From Pseudo-nitzschia pungens (Eukaryota; Bacillariophyta; Bacillariophyceae; Bacillariales; Bacillariaceae): a stretch of 64,000 bases of DNA. Made by a program: the position numbers and the translations under genes. Below the pieces are notes generated by a model. It searched no databases, had not been told where the DNA came from, and worked only from the letters and a program-made list of their open reading frames with translations. The stretch is taken from assembly GCA_037355855.1 (NCBI GenBank), contig CM074759.1:1612001-1676000 (forward strand). The letters run 5' to 3'. Positions 11,505 to 23,312 of the stretch are shown in pieces. Within the stretch, counting starts at the first letter, position 1. Each line of letters begins with the position of its first letter.

Positions 11505-13562
11505 CTAGTTGGCGGCAGCAATCATACTGGCACTCTCTTCATGGATGCTGTTCACGAATGCTTCTACCAGCGTTGTGCTTTCCTTTCCTCCGAGACCTTC
11601 TCCGAGGTTGGCAATCAACTTTTGCGGGCCGAGTGATTCGAGCATTTCTCGGGCGGTCGCTCGAACCGTTTCGGGTGTTTTTGTTCCCTCCTCGTCCTCG
11701 ATGAGCTCGCGGGGGTCGTAGTTGCCCTGCAGGGCCACGCGATCACCGACGGTGTCTCGTGCCGTGCTTCGGTCGACGCTGCCATCGATGGTCACGACAT
11801 CGTATCCGAGCTTGGAGAGGTTGCCGTTGGCAAAACTGAAGAAGCAAGCAAATTGTGCGGTCGTCGGATCACGAGGCAGGGATGGGACAAAGAAGAGAGA
11901 GTGTTGTTGGTGAATCGATCGTTTGTGAGGAGAAAAATACCGTGGTGGCACAAAACAAGGCCGTTCCGAACGCCGGAGCATCGATGCTTTGCTCGTTCGC
12001 GTTCATGGTTTGCGTTCGCAAGGATAACACGTACCTGGCACCGCGGCTAAAGACCATGAGCGGGACATCGGGGAATCGGGACTTGAGTTCTTTGGAGATT
12101 TGTTCGAGGCAGGGCAGGGCAAACTTGTCAAAGTTTTCCTCGTCGATCATCATTCCCATGGCCTCGAATACCTGGAGCATGTGTGCTCCGTTCTCCACCT
12201 GCTTGCTCATGTATTCGATGACAATCTTGGTGAGAATGTCGAGGAGCTTCTGCGACTCCTCGGGGTGCTCGTTGAGCCATTTCATGCCAATGTCGGTGTT
12301 CTTGCGAGACGATCCCCCGACCATGTAAAAGAGGAGCGTCCACGGTGCGGCGGAGAATCCAATGAGCGGAACGCTCTTTCCCTCCTCTTCCATCTTGGCG
12401 CGGATCTGGCGGACGGCCTCCAGCACGTGTCCCAGCTTGTCCTCGACAAAGGCCTCGGAAATCTCGTCGATGGAAGGAATGCGGGTGGCGACTTCTCCGG
12501 GGCCGGCCAGAGGTTCCGGAATGAGAATTCCGACGCCGCCGGGCATCGTGACCTCGATTCCGAGGGCTTCCGCAATGACGAGAATGTCCGAGAAGAGAAT
12601 GGCGGCGTCCACCTCGTATCGGCGAATGGGTTGCAGGGTGCATTCTGCGACGCTCTAAAAAAAAAAAAAGGTTTGGGATTGTTGTGTGCGTGTGTGTGTG
12701 TGTGCGTGTGTATTGTTTTTGCGGTTTTGGTTATGGTTCGCCCCGAGATGTTGTGTTGTACCAATGTTTGATTTGATTTGATTTGATTTGATTTGATTTG
12801 ATTTGATTTGGATTCAATTTCATCACATAGATCCCACCATTGAAAACGATTGTGAGACGAGAGCGTAAATTGGATCGGATCGGATCGAATCGGATCGTAT
12901 AGGATCGAATCAGACCCGAAGGATCCATTCCGAACTGAATACATACAAAAAAATGATGATAGGGACCAACAGGTAACGAGAAACAAGAACGGGACGAGGA
13001 AGAATCGTTTTGCTTGTTTCGTTTTTCGATTCGATTCGATTCGATTCCTTTCCCCGCATGTACTGCGCAATTCAAATTGGATGCGATGCGATTCGATTCG
13101 ATTCGATGCGATGCGATGCGTGCGCGCTCGCATGTTTGCAGGATGTCTACATACCTCCGGGTATTTCAGGAGCTCGACAAAGTTTCTGCCGGTTTCCTCC
13201 TTGTAGGCGGTGTATTCGGGAAGATGGCGGCCGGCCTGCCGGAACAACCAAATGGGGGTCTTCTCGACGGTTTCCCCGAGCGCGGCGCGGATCATGAGAT
13301 CGTTTTCGGGACGAGCCGGCGACGCGTAGACCCGGTCCGAAGCCACTTCGGCGGCATCCGCACCGGCATCCGCATCGGACCGGAAGTGACCGAGAAGGAC
13401 CCGTCGGGTGAGTTCCAGGTCCTCTTCGGCCGAGACGGCGGTCGCGGACAATTGCGATCGCGATTGCCAGGAGACCCGTCCGAAGGCCCGGGGCGCCGAG
13501 AATCCCTGGACGCAAGCCGCAACACTGAGAAAGGCGACGAGAGTGGAAGACACGAATTTCAT
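11505..13562 (-). CDS. hemE: Uroporphyrinogen III decarboxylase, plastid-targeted
   Basis: Three exons on the minus strand: 13562-13155, 12654-12035 and 11835-11505 (phases 0 and 2), giving 452 residues. It decarboxylates uroporphyrinogen III to coproporphyrinogen III in heme and chlorophyll synthesis. Family motifs are clear: [13 protein letters not shown] with the substrate-binding arginines, [35 protein letters not shown], and VALQGNYDP near the C-terminus. The N-terminus is a signal peptide ([20 protein letters not shown]) followed by FSAPRAFG, the aromatic-residue junction of diatom plastid precursors, so I infer plastid import. Intron 1 (500 bp) is made largely of pentanucleotide and GT repeats and ends with a long T run before AG; intron 2 is 199 bp. 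The gene diverges from POLD1 with about 850 bp between start codons. Confidence 0.95.
12683..12711. repeat. (GT)n microsatellite in hemE intron 1
   Basis: GT-rich dinucleotide run with GC interruptions, close to the minus-strand acceptor of intron 1. Confidence 0.85.
12767..12810. repeat. (TTTGA)n pentanucleotide repeat in hemE intron 1
   Basis: About nine perfect TTTGA units. Related GATCG-type units follow at about 12872-12911. Confidence 0.92.
13027..13121. repeat. (CGATT)n / (GCGAT)n repeat tracts in hemE intron 1
   Basis: Two tracts, about 13027-13047 and 13081-13121, made of CGATT and GATGC units. With the TTTGA and GATCG tracts they make up much of this intron. Confidence 0.88.
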
Positions 13563-14413
13563 GGTGGAGCGCGTTGTGTTTGAGAGGAATAGTACGAAGT
13601 CCTTGATTGAGAGAGTCTAGCTGCTACTAGCTACCGGAGGAACGTTTTTACGAGTAACCTCACTCGTATTGACAAAAGTCTTACCTTAGTTTTCGTCAAA
13701 ACTTTGAACCATGATGATTTCGTTCAACTTGTGACAGCGGAATTCGCTTACACGTGTACGTACGAAGTAAACCTTACGTAGTACAGTATTATTGTTTGCG
13801 AAAAACACTTCGTAGTGTGGGGTTCGGGATAAGGAACCACAGTGCGGTACAGATCCCATCGTTTGCGATCGTTTGGTCCAATGAATCGAACTACGGTAAG
13901 TTAAGGTTTACTCCAATGACACATTTCAGGCGCGCCATCTTTCAAAACGCAAAACATAATTCATGATTGATTTGGGCCCCGGAAGGCAAGCTACCACACA
14001 GTAACCTTAATTATCTTGTACTTATACTTACGTTGGTTTCCGTACGGAATGTACGGACTCCAAACCACAAACCACATGTAACTCTTGTTGCAAAAATTCC
14101 CGTAGTGATGATACCTTACCGATTCGGCATGATGGCGCGCCCCGCCAAATAGTAGGATTTCTCCCGTGTCGGTATGTACCGTATGGAATAGAAGAACCAA
14201 CTCCACTCTCTAGGAGCGGTAACCTTGATTCATTATTTCGTCAAACGACACAACACACAAACATACCAGTTACTCGCATTCGGTTACTCCTGGTGATCCT
14301 GGAAAGCAGAACTCATCCATCCATCCATCAAAATCAGTACTGCAATTGATCATCATAGCAAGAAACGCGGTAACCTTACCGTACGCACAAAAATCAGAGC
14401 AGCAGCAGCGGCC
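13563..14413. promoter_or_regulatory. Divergent promoter region hemE / POLD1
   Basis: About 850 bp between the two start codons. It contains several copies of the spacer words (GTAACCTCACTCGTA near 13655, GGTAAGTTAAGG near 13895, GTAACCTTACCGTACG near 14370). No TATA box or other defined element is recognised; the promoter role is inferred from position only. Confidence 0.45.
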
Positions 14414-17400
14414 ATGACTACACCTCGGAAGCGGGCGGCCCCTCTTCCTCTTCCATCGGAGAGCAATCGCGCCGGGGACGATGCAACGAACGACTCTCGC
14501 GACGCGGTCGAACTGCCCCCGAAGCGAATCCGTGGCGGCGGCGGCGGCGGGGTCTACAACCCGTACAATTCCAAGAGCAAGCCAAAGAGCCGTTCGACCG
14601 GTCCTTCGTCGTTCAATCCCTACGCCAATTCGAATTCCGGTTCGAATTCCAATTCCAATTCCGGCAAGAAAAACAAACCGAGCGGCAGCGGAACCAAGAA
14701 CAACAAAAGCAGCGGCGCGAATACCAGAAAAGACCCGGACGACGACGATCCGGAGGACGATCTCATCGACGATTATTACCACGAAGAAGAAGAAGACTAC
14801 GAAGACCGCGAAGTCCTCGCGGAGGAAATGATGGAACCCAATCCCGCGGACGACGACGGCGACGACACGGCCTCCGTGACGACCCAGGCGGCCGTCTTTT
14901 CGGACATTACCGAGGGCACGAAGCGGCGCTGGTTGCGGCCGCCGAACCAGTGCCGCGACAACACGGAGGACCTGTCGCTCCAGTGGCTCGACATGGACAT
15001 GATCGGCGGCTCTCCCCTCGAGCAAAACCCCAGCGAGCTCGAGCCCGGCCGCCGCGTCGTGGGCGCCTCGAGGGGACAGGTCCCGATCATTCGGGCCTTT
15101 GGCGTCACGGAGGCCGGGAATTCCGCGACCGTCTTCATCCACGGATTTACTCCCTACGGGTACTTTGCCCTCCCGCCGGGATCGACCTTTGAGCACACGG
15201 AGGAAAACCTTTCCAAGATCCGCCTGTACCTGAACGGCCGGCTCGAGGGACAGGCCCGCGGGGGCAAGCTCCTCGAGTACTGCTTTGCCGTGAGCTACGA
15301 AACGGAGCACAAGTCCATCATGGGGTACGAATCGCCCCACACGCATTTCTTCAAGGTGGTGGTGGCCATGCCGACCCTGATCCCGACCCTCAAGCGCATC
15401 ATGGAGGAGGGACCGGACCTGCCGGGGGTGGAAGCCCCGGGGGGAAACGAGTACCAGGCCTTTGAGTGCAACGTTCCCTTTGTTCTGCGGTACATGATCG
15501 ATCACGACATTTCCGGGGCCGGGTGGTTGACCCTGCCAAGGAGGACGTACCAATTGAGGGAGGCGTCGCAAAAGAGGACGCACTGCCAGGTGCGTGCGTG
15601 TTTGCGTGTGTGTTTGCGTTTGTGCGTGTGTGTGCGTGTGTGCGGTGTTGGACGAATCGGGTAACCTTACCGTGACGAGCCGAGCGGAGCGGAGCCGGTC
15701 GTTGCGTGTCGTTGAAATGGGGAGGCACGGGTTGCTTTGCGGTCCAGGGGTTCTCGTTCTGACCCGTTTGCTGGCATTCTGATTCCGCGGTTTTTCGTTT
15801 TCGTTTGCAGGTAGAGGTAGACGTGACGTACCGGGACATTATTTCGCGCAAACCCGAGGGGGAATGGAACAAGATTGCGCCGCTCCGGGTGCTGTCCTTT
15901 GACATCGAGTGCCAGGGCCGAAAGGGACACTTCCCGGAAGCCGAAAAGGATCCGGTCATTCAGATCGCCAATGCGGTGACGGTCTACGGGGAAAAATCGC
16001 CCATGGTCCAGAACGTCTTCACCCTCAAGGGGTGCCTGCCGATCGTGGGTGCGCAGGTCATTTCCAGCGACACGGAGGTGGAGATGCTCATGAAGTGGAG
16101 GTCCTTTCTGGAGGCCTGCGACCCGGACGTCATCACGGGGTACAACGTTCAGAACTTCGATATCCCGTACCTGCTGGATCGCGCCGAGACGCTCGGCAAG
16201 GGGAAACACGGGAACCAAACGATCCGGGGATTCGGGCAGTGGGGGCGGATTCGCAATTCCAGGGCCAAGATGAAGGAGACCACCTTTCAGAGCGCGGCGT
16301 ACGGAAAACGAAACAACGTCGAGACCACCATCGAGGGCCGGGTCATTTTCGACATGCTGCCCTACATGCAGCGCAACCACAAGCTGTCGTCCTATTCCCT
16401 CAACAGCGTGTGCGCGGAATTCCTCGGACAGCAAAAGGAAGACGTCCACCACAGCATCATATCCGACCTCCAGAACGGAAGCGACGAAGACCGGCACCGG
16501 CTGGCGGTCTACTGTCTGAAGGATGCGATCCTCCCGCAGCGCCTCATGGACAAGCTCAGCGTGATGGTCAACTACGTGGAGATGGCGAGGGTGACGGGGG
16601 TCCCCATGAGTTTCCTCATCTCCCGCGGGCAGCAGATCAAGGTCTTTTCCATGATTTTGCGCAAGTGCCGCAACGAAAAACTCCTCGTGCCGACCCTCAA
16701 GAAGAGCGGTTTTTCGTCCGACGACGTGGCCTACGAGGGTGCGACCGTGCTGGATCCCATCAAGAACTACTACCAGGTGCCGATTGCCACGCTGGATTTT
16801 GCGTCCCTGTACCCGTCCATCATGCAGGCCTACAACCTGTGCTACTCGACGCTGGTCGGTCCGAAAGAAGTGCACAAGTACGATCCCAAGATTTACAAAA
16901 AGAGCGCAAACGGTCACGTGTTTGTCCATTCGACCGTCAAGAAGGGCATCCTGCCCACCATTTTGTCCGAGCTGTTGGCGGCTCGCAAACGTGCCAAGAA
17001 GGACATGAAGAATGCCCCGACCGAATTCGAACGGGCCGTGCAAAACGGTCGTCAGGTGAGCCACACGCGGTCTGCCCATTGCCGAGACACGAAGGGTTGA
17101 CCGAGGTTCGGTGCACCCTTTCACATCGCCGGAAATTGTGTGTCCTAACAATTGCTTGTTCCTGTGGAATCGTTTTTTGGTTGAGCAGCTCGCTTTGAAG
17201 GTCTCGGCAAACTCCGTGTATGGGTTTACCGGAGCTACCGTGGGACAGTTGCCATGCGTTCCTATTGCGTCGTCTACGACATCCTACGGTCGAGAACTCC
17301 TCGAAAAGACAAAAGAATACGTCGAGAAGAACTACACAATTGCAAATGGGTACAAACACGATGCAGAGGTTGTGTACGGGGACACCGACTCTGTCATGGT

Positions 17401-18457
17401 GAAATTCGGTACCAAAACCGTCGAGGACACGTTTCCTCTGGCGATCGAGGCCGCAGAGAAGTGTTCCAAGATTTTTCCCAGTCCCATTCTTCTGGAGTTT
17501 GAAAAGGTTTACTTTCCGTACTTGCTCATGAACAAGAAACGCTACGCAGGACTGATGTACACACGACCCGACAAGTACGACAAGATGGATCAGAAAGGAC
17601 TCGAAACCGTCCGCCGTGACAATTGCGCATTGGTGCGGGACGTCATTCAGACATCGTTGGATAAGATTTTGATCGAGCAGGATGTGCAGGGGGCCATCGA
17701 TTACGTCAAGAAACAAATCAGTGATCTGTTACAAAACAAAATGGACATTTCTCGTCTGGTGATCACGAAAAGCCTGAACAAGGGTGCGGAGTATGCACTG
17801 GGTATAGGTGGAAAGAAAGAGGACTACAAGGTGAAACAAGCACACGTCGAACTTGCTGCAAGAATGAAGAAGCGCGACGCTGGTTCGGCACCGCAGATGG
17901 GTGACCGCGTTCCATACGTCATTGTCACAGGATCGAAGGGAGCAGCGACGTACGAGAGGGGAGAAGATCCAATTTATGTCCTCGAAAACGGGTTGGCCAT
18001 CGACTGCAAGTGGTATCTTTCAAACCAACTTTCGAAGCCCCTCACAAGGATTTTTGAACCAATCATCGATGACGTTGACAAATCGTTGCTTCACGGCGAG
18101 CACACCCGAAAGATATTTATCCCGACGCCTGCTGCGCGCAAGGGAAGCTTAATGATGTTTGCGGTGAAGACTGCCAAATGCATAGGTTGCAAAGCACCCG
18201 TCAACTCTAAGAACGGTTATCTCTGCAAACATTGTTCGCCCAAACAGGCTGAAATCTACCTGGAAAAGTTGGAGTGCCTCCGTGTCGCAGAGAAATCATA
18301 TGACGAACTATGGTCCGCTGCACAACGAATCCACAACTCATTTCATTCCGATATCATGTGCACCGGTGATGGGTGTGCTTGTCAGTTCTACCGCAGAAAG
18401 AAAATCCAAGCTGACATTCGCCTTGCTCAAGAGGTGCTAGATAAGTTTGGACGATAA
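14414..18457 (+). CDS. POLD1: DNA polymerase delta catalytic subunit
   Basis: Three exons in phase 0: 14414-15589, 15811-17055 and 17189-18457, giving 1229 residues, a little longer than usual because of a low-complexity Ser/Asn/Gly and acidic N-terminus. It is the B-family replicase of the lagging strand, with proofreading. Exo I is LSFDIEC (D423, E425), Exo II NFDIPYL (D509), Exo III YCLKD (D630). Polymerase motif A is DFASLYPSI (D721), motif B LKVSANSVYGFTGA at the start of exon 3, motif C VVYGDTDSV (D872, D874). The C-terminal CysA zinc site is intact (C1138, C1141, C1153, C1156). The CysB site that normally holds a [4Fe-4S] cluster lacks its first cysteine pair: A1185 and I1188 occupy those positions, while C1198 and C1203 remain with an extra C1205. 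Exons 1-2 are more GC-rich than exon 3. Intron 1 starts with a GT-rich repeat. Confidence 0.97.
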
Positions 18458-18752
18458 AAAGCATAGACGCAAATTCTATCAAAAATATCAGTAGTGACTA
18501 ATTACCTTCACATCGAGGGATTTGGAAATGATCGGAAACTACTGAAGAAAAATTGAATGGTATTTCTCTCCTTTTTTCGCCCGATTATTCATAACTTGAC
18601 GTCCTGATGAAGGTACCCCTTTTCGTGGCGTGAACGTGTCTTCATTCGTCTGTTCGTTTGCGTACCGGTAGGCTCTGAATGTTGCTTCCATTGCCTACAA
18701 TAATTGGTAAACAGATTTGTTTTTAATCGATTGTTCATTGGGGTCTCTGGGT

Positions 18753-20648
18753 CTACATTTTCAGTTTTTTGTGATTCATCTTAGTGGGTGGGTGAAGCAG
18801 TTTGTGAGGTTTGTTCACGCAGTCTTTGCAGGAACAAGCTTCTGAGCAAAACTTTCCTGAAGCTACACACTCGCAGAATTTGTTCATACAGCTTTTGATG
18901 GGGAAGGCAAATAAAATGATTTGTAAGTGGATTGTTAAGAATGGCAATACTCACCATTGCGTACCCAGATTAATTGATGAGACCTACCGACTTTTTTGGC
19001 AACGACAGCCCTTTGTATTACTTGCTCTACCTCCTCCGTCAAATGCATCTGGCTTTTTGGCTAATAGAGTCAGCATCGCCATCACTCGACGTCCTCTGGG
19101 TACGTCAGTGCCATTTTCTGCTTCCGTATTCAAACATTTTGTGCAGCGACAAATAGCTGGATCACAGAAAGAAGAACTGTGAAAGCATTCGCAATATAAT
19201 TTCAGACATCTAGTCTTGCTGCACTTGCATGGCCGAGTGGTAATTCGTACATTTCGAAACAATTCCGGACGATCCAGAACGCATCTTTTCGCTAGTTGTG
19301 GTTTGCTCATTGATGCCTTGGATGACTTCGTCTTTTCGTTGGCGGAGGTCGCTGCTTTGGGTAGTCCTACATCGCCAATCGTAGCAGAGGAACGCTGGGG
19401 GCTCGTACCGAATGAACCATTCTGACGGTGAATCAATGGTGAAAACATTGGAAATTTGAGTTTCAATCGTTTTGAAGACATACCATCTTGATTCTTCTCG
19501 ATTTTCTCCCGGACGGGAGTCTTTGGCTGCACGCCTTGAGGTTGAGCCACATGGTGTTTTCTTGCTTGCTCAAAAATGGTCCTCGTCTCACTACCTTTTG
19601 CAGTTGCTTCTGCTGTTGATGCGAATCTTGTTGTCTTCGTGGCCGTGATAGAATTTGGAAAGAGGTCAGATCGAGGGACAAACGGAGAAAGCACATGCTT
19701 CTCAGATTTTCTGATCGTAGCACATGGATGAGAGCTAAATGGGTGAGTGATACGGAGAATGCCAATTCCCAAAGACACCCTGTTGTCATCCTTCTTTGTG
19801 TCGAAACTACTATTCGTGTTCGGACCGGTCGACGAGTTTATATGTTCTTGATTGCGACTTTGTCTTTCTTCTTGAGGAAATGAATTTAAAGAGCGATCAA
19901 CGTGGATTCGAGATGTGTTTGTGGTGACAGGATGGACGACCCTCGCTCTTTTTGAAAATGAGAATGTAGCTGGTGCGAAATTAGGATCTTGTCCTGGGTT
20001 GATATATAGCTGTGAAGTGTTTGTATTCATCGAATGGAGATTTCCTCCAGTGGAAGAAATGTTCTGAGGTGTTGGAAGCAACGGCTCTCTCATCAACTGA
20101 CTATTCGGGCTTCTTTTGAGTGGAAGCTGGTAACGAATTACACTCCTACAATGCCCTTCAGATGAGGATGGCAAGTTACGACGAAGTGAGCTCGAAACTC
20201 TCGAGATCGAACTATAGCCCGAGCACTTGGTATTTGAGGTGAATAGCACTGAAGCGTTTGCAGGAGTAGACGCAGGCGTAGAGAGAGTTACCTTCAATCG
20301 AGCAGACGGTGAAACTTTTGGAGATCGCTTCTTCAATGGTCCTCGATCTCGCGTCCTGCTGCAGGAGGAAAAAGAAGATTTTTCAGCGGACCGTTCTATT
20401 GATATTTGGTTTGTGATGGCTGCAGCTTCCATCGTGTTGCTTCCACAATGTTCGCTATTGAGTGGATAGTTGAGTGGAGTTGAAGTCTCCTGTATTACGT
20501 ATCGTTCTTGATCTCCGCTTTGCGGTTGACGCTGGCATTGCTTTCCATAGGAAATATGATTGTCGTTCATTTGGCCATCGCCAACTTCAGAAACTTGAGA
20601 ATCATAAAGCATCTTGTAAGGCACTTTTTCGCTCGTTACCTCATCCAT
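18753..20648 (-). CDS. CXC-domain (tesmin/TSO1/LIN54-type) DNA-binding protein
   Basis: Two exons on the minus strand: 20648-18988 and 18891-18753, with a 96-bp intron that splits an Arg codon between the CXC units; 599 residues. The first CXC unit is CKCSKTRCLKLYCECF followed by FCDPAICRC. The linker KKPDAFDGGG resembles the family's RNPxAF linker. The second unit, rebuilt across the intron, is GCRCQKSRCMNKFCECV then CSEACSCKDCVN. Proteins with paired CXC units bind CHR-like promoter elements and regulate cell-cycle genes in DREAM/MuvB-type complexes. The N-terminal 450 residues are Ser/Thr/Asn-rich and disordered. The start at MDEVTSEKVPY is the first ATG of the frame; upstream codons are open but lack ATG, so a 5' extension is possible. 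The short ORF holding the second CXC unit is an exon, not a separate gene. Confidence 0.88.
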
Positions 20649-22228
20649 AGTACAATGAAATGGGCGAATACGTCTTTGGAACACGATGTGATCAATTTCA
20701 ATGAGCGGTACTGTTGTGTTGTGGTGTTGATTCTTTATTTTTGTTGCCAAGCGACACTCAAAATTCAAAAAATCCGGGGCAAGATCAAACTGAGTGGAAA
20801 TTACCCGACAACTGTGAACACAATTTTGAAGACGGGCGGACTGATATGAAATACTACTAAAAATAACGGTCTCCAACTGTGACTGAATTTTTTTCAGGAT
20901 GAATTTTTTTTAAAAAATCGCACCGCTACGAGTCCACGCATAATTGGTAACAGTGCGTCGTTGTAAAACAATGAAAAACTCTATTTTTTTAATTTTTACT
21001 ACGTTCCGTGTTCTGCAACTATGTGTATCATGTGCCTCCGTTAGACGCAACTGTTCCCATGTCGCAGTGCACGTCAATTCTCATCTCTTATTATTATTTG
21101 CATTCGTCCATTGATACAGTACTTAAAATCGACTCTGAAACACACGGGTGTCCATCCAACTCACGATCTTGATTATCAAGTTAAATGCCTTGCGACAAAA
21201 TATCTGCGAGGAAATCTTTGATACTGTTTCCGAAGCTGACACTTTGGTGGTCTCCAATCCAGAAGTAGAACTCGTGTTCTATCTCCGCAATTAAGTCATG
21301 ATGTGACGAGTAAGTTTTGAGCGAATGATTCCCTCGTTATACAAAACGACGTGACGGCGAAAAAATATCTCAAGTCCATGTGGACCAATTGCATTAGCTA
21401 GTTAGTGCAATGTCACGATGATCAATCCATTGCGTATTTTGTCTCACAAAAATCAACTTCATTTAATAACAATATGTTTGCACGTATTGATGAGTGCTGT
21501 AATTCCGTTTTTTTTCTTCTCCATCATCTTCTTCGTAGGTTGAGAGGTAGCCAGGACGACATTTTGCGGGAATTTGGCAGCTGTAAAAAAGAATGCGTCG
21601 ACTGCTCGTACGGACTCCCACACTCCTTGAGTTCCCATAATACACCATATCAAGCATTAACTTGTCAATCGAATGCGGAGCATTTACTGATATCGGGTGT
21701 CGGATGGACAAACGCGGATCGATTTAAAACAAGACGCAATGCATTCGTAAAGAATTCGCTTCTGACCGAACGCCTGCACCGGTTGAAAGTTGGAAATTAC
21801 GTTTGAAATGATTGTATTGTGTTGTCAAATGAAGTTCTCTCATTCGAAGATAGACCCTGTCGAATCGAATTTCCGAGCACAATTAAATCTTGCTCTGCAC
21901 ATTTTGTCAGGTTGAGGACACTCCCAATTACTTGATATAGTATCGACGTAGCACGGGTCCTTTCAAAACGCGATGTTGATGTAGACCTCCAAATAAAGGT
22001 TCGGTAGAATGGACTTACCAGTCAATCCTCTTCGATTCACATCGTCGATGTCAAAATGATGGGATCACTCTTTTCTTTTAGAAAGACAGAGTCAAGTCAC
22101 CGAGACATTCTGCAATAGTAACACATACTATCACATCCAGCCACTGCCAAAGTAAATTGAGCATGTGATAGTGGCATTGTTATCATATAACAACGGGCCG
22201 CATTGCACTCTTCCGTACATCACTGCTA
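20649..22228. other. Intergenic spacer, no gene seen
   Basis: About 1.6 kb, AT-rich. It has many T/A runs and almost none of the GTAAGG words found elsewhere. A 133-codon open frame at 21405-21806 has no recognisable domain, and I do not call it. Confidence 0.5.
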
Positions 22229-22654
22229 TTATTCTTGAGATGCAACACAGATTGTCACTCCAACCAGTATGAGAAACGCCCCAGAAACTGTTTGCATTGG
22301 TTTCTCGATTGGTTCTCCGAGAAGAGAGCTTGTCAAAAAGGAAAACAACAGTGCCATACCATTGCATATCGGAACAGCCATGCTGATATCGGAGTTCGCC
22401 AAAAGAATGTAAAAGACCACGGATCCCGACTGATTTAAGACGTAAGGTAGCCACACTTTGATGTTCAAGAAAGATCTAAGAGATGACGACAAAAAAGATG
22501 ACTGCTGATGATGATTGCGGCCTTTCGAAGCATTCGGGCTAGTCGGCGACGACAACTCAACCTCTGTGGAACCCTTCCGAAGGAGCGGGTTCGTACATCC
22601 CCACAACGCCCCTACGACCAACATGGACAGAAAGTCCAGAGATAGCAGACTCAT
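22229..22654 (-). CDS. TMEM234-like small multidrug/EamA-type membrane protein
   Basis: Single exon, 141 residues, starting at MSLLSLDFLSML. Four hydrophobic segments are visible. TMEM234-like signatures are VVGALWGCTNPLLRKG near the N-terminus, PYVLNQSGSVVFYILLA in the middle, and SDISMAVPICNGMALLFSFL, followed by a GEP and a last helix ILVGVTICVAS. TMEM234 is a conserved half-size EamA/DMT-like protein whose transport substrate is unknown. Upstream in-frame codons exist, but the chosen ATG gives the family-typical start directly before helix 1. It diverges from the ISCU gene across a 658-bp shared promoter region. Confidence 0.85.
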   Translation of the reverse strand: MSLLSLDFLSMLVVGALWGCTNPLLRKGSTEVELSSPTSPNASKGRNHHQQSSFLSSSLRSFLNIKVWLPYVLNQSGSVVFYILLANSDISMAVPICNGMALLFSFLTSSLLGEPIEKPMQTVSGAFLILVGVTICVASQE

Positions 22655-23312
22655 TTGTTTCTTTCTTGAAGACAAAGGCTGTTGCGTTATATAGGTGCAA
22701 CGGCTGCGGTACGAGTAGTGTACAAGTATTTGGAACTTGTCTTGTACCGTATGGTTGTTGAAAATGGCACTGGTTGCAATTCGCGACTTCACCGAGGATC
22801 CAGGATAGGTTCAATAAACCCAGGGGTAAACCAACATTCGTTGAGAATTCTTAGAGATGGGGATCGATTTTTGTGACTTTTGACATTATTTTTTTGAGAA
22901 GGCTTGTTCTTGTTTGTGAACATGAAAGGTATGTATCATAGATACTATAGATAGATAGGCAAATGAAGAAGCTTTACTACTCGTGACCAATTTTGCGCGC
23001 ATGATTCGTTTACGTACGATTGGATTTAATTACGTACGATTGCAGTTAATTACGTACGATTGCAGTTAATTACGTACGATTGCAGCGGTTGTAGCGGCAA
23101 GTCTTACAGCTCACCGTTCAGTATTACGAAGTACAGTAGCCGGTTTGAGCAAAGAAGCACGCTCTCAAGCTCCTTTGACAGATCTCAACAAAAGAAATCG
23201 ATCGACATCCGCTCCCGATCACCTTCACCACAACCTGAGAGGGAAACACGATAGAGACGACTTGATCATAGTCACCACAATCTACTTGATATACCAGATT
23301 AATTTAGCCAAT
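22655..23312. promoter_or_regulatory. Divergent promoter region TMEM234-like / ISCU
   Basis: 658 bp between the two start codons, holding the 20-bp tandem repeat described separately. No other motif is identified; the role is inferred from position. Confidence 0.5.
23011..23085. repeat. 20-bp tandem repeat, 3.75 units
   Basis: Unit TACGTACGATTGCAGTTAAT. Units 2 and 3 (23031-23070) are identical; unit 1 (23011-23030) differs at a few bases; unit 4 is truncated after TTGCAG at 23085. Each unit holds the palindrome TACGTA and a GATTGCAG core. It ends about 230 bp before the ISCU start codon. Confidence 0.93.

Noticed and set aside
12100..12771. Plus-strand open frame of 223 codons
   Set aside because: Opposite hemE exon 2, whose minus-strand translation matches the enzyme; the plus frame ends in the GT repeat of the intron.
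14270..15583. 437-codon minus-strand open frame
   Set aside because: Complement of POLD1 exon 1; low-complexity Val/Arg/Gly composition with no domain.
15667..17151. 494-codon open frame on the minus strand
   Set aside because: Complement of POLD1 exon 2, which carries catalytic motifs; no domain on the minus strand.
21405..21806. 133-codon plus-strand frame
   Set aside because: AT-rich spacer, no domain, no splice partner and no compositional sign of coding.
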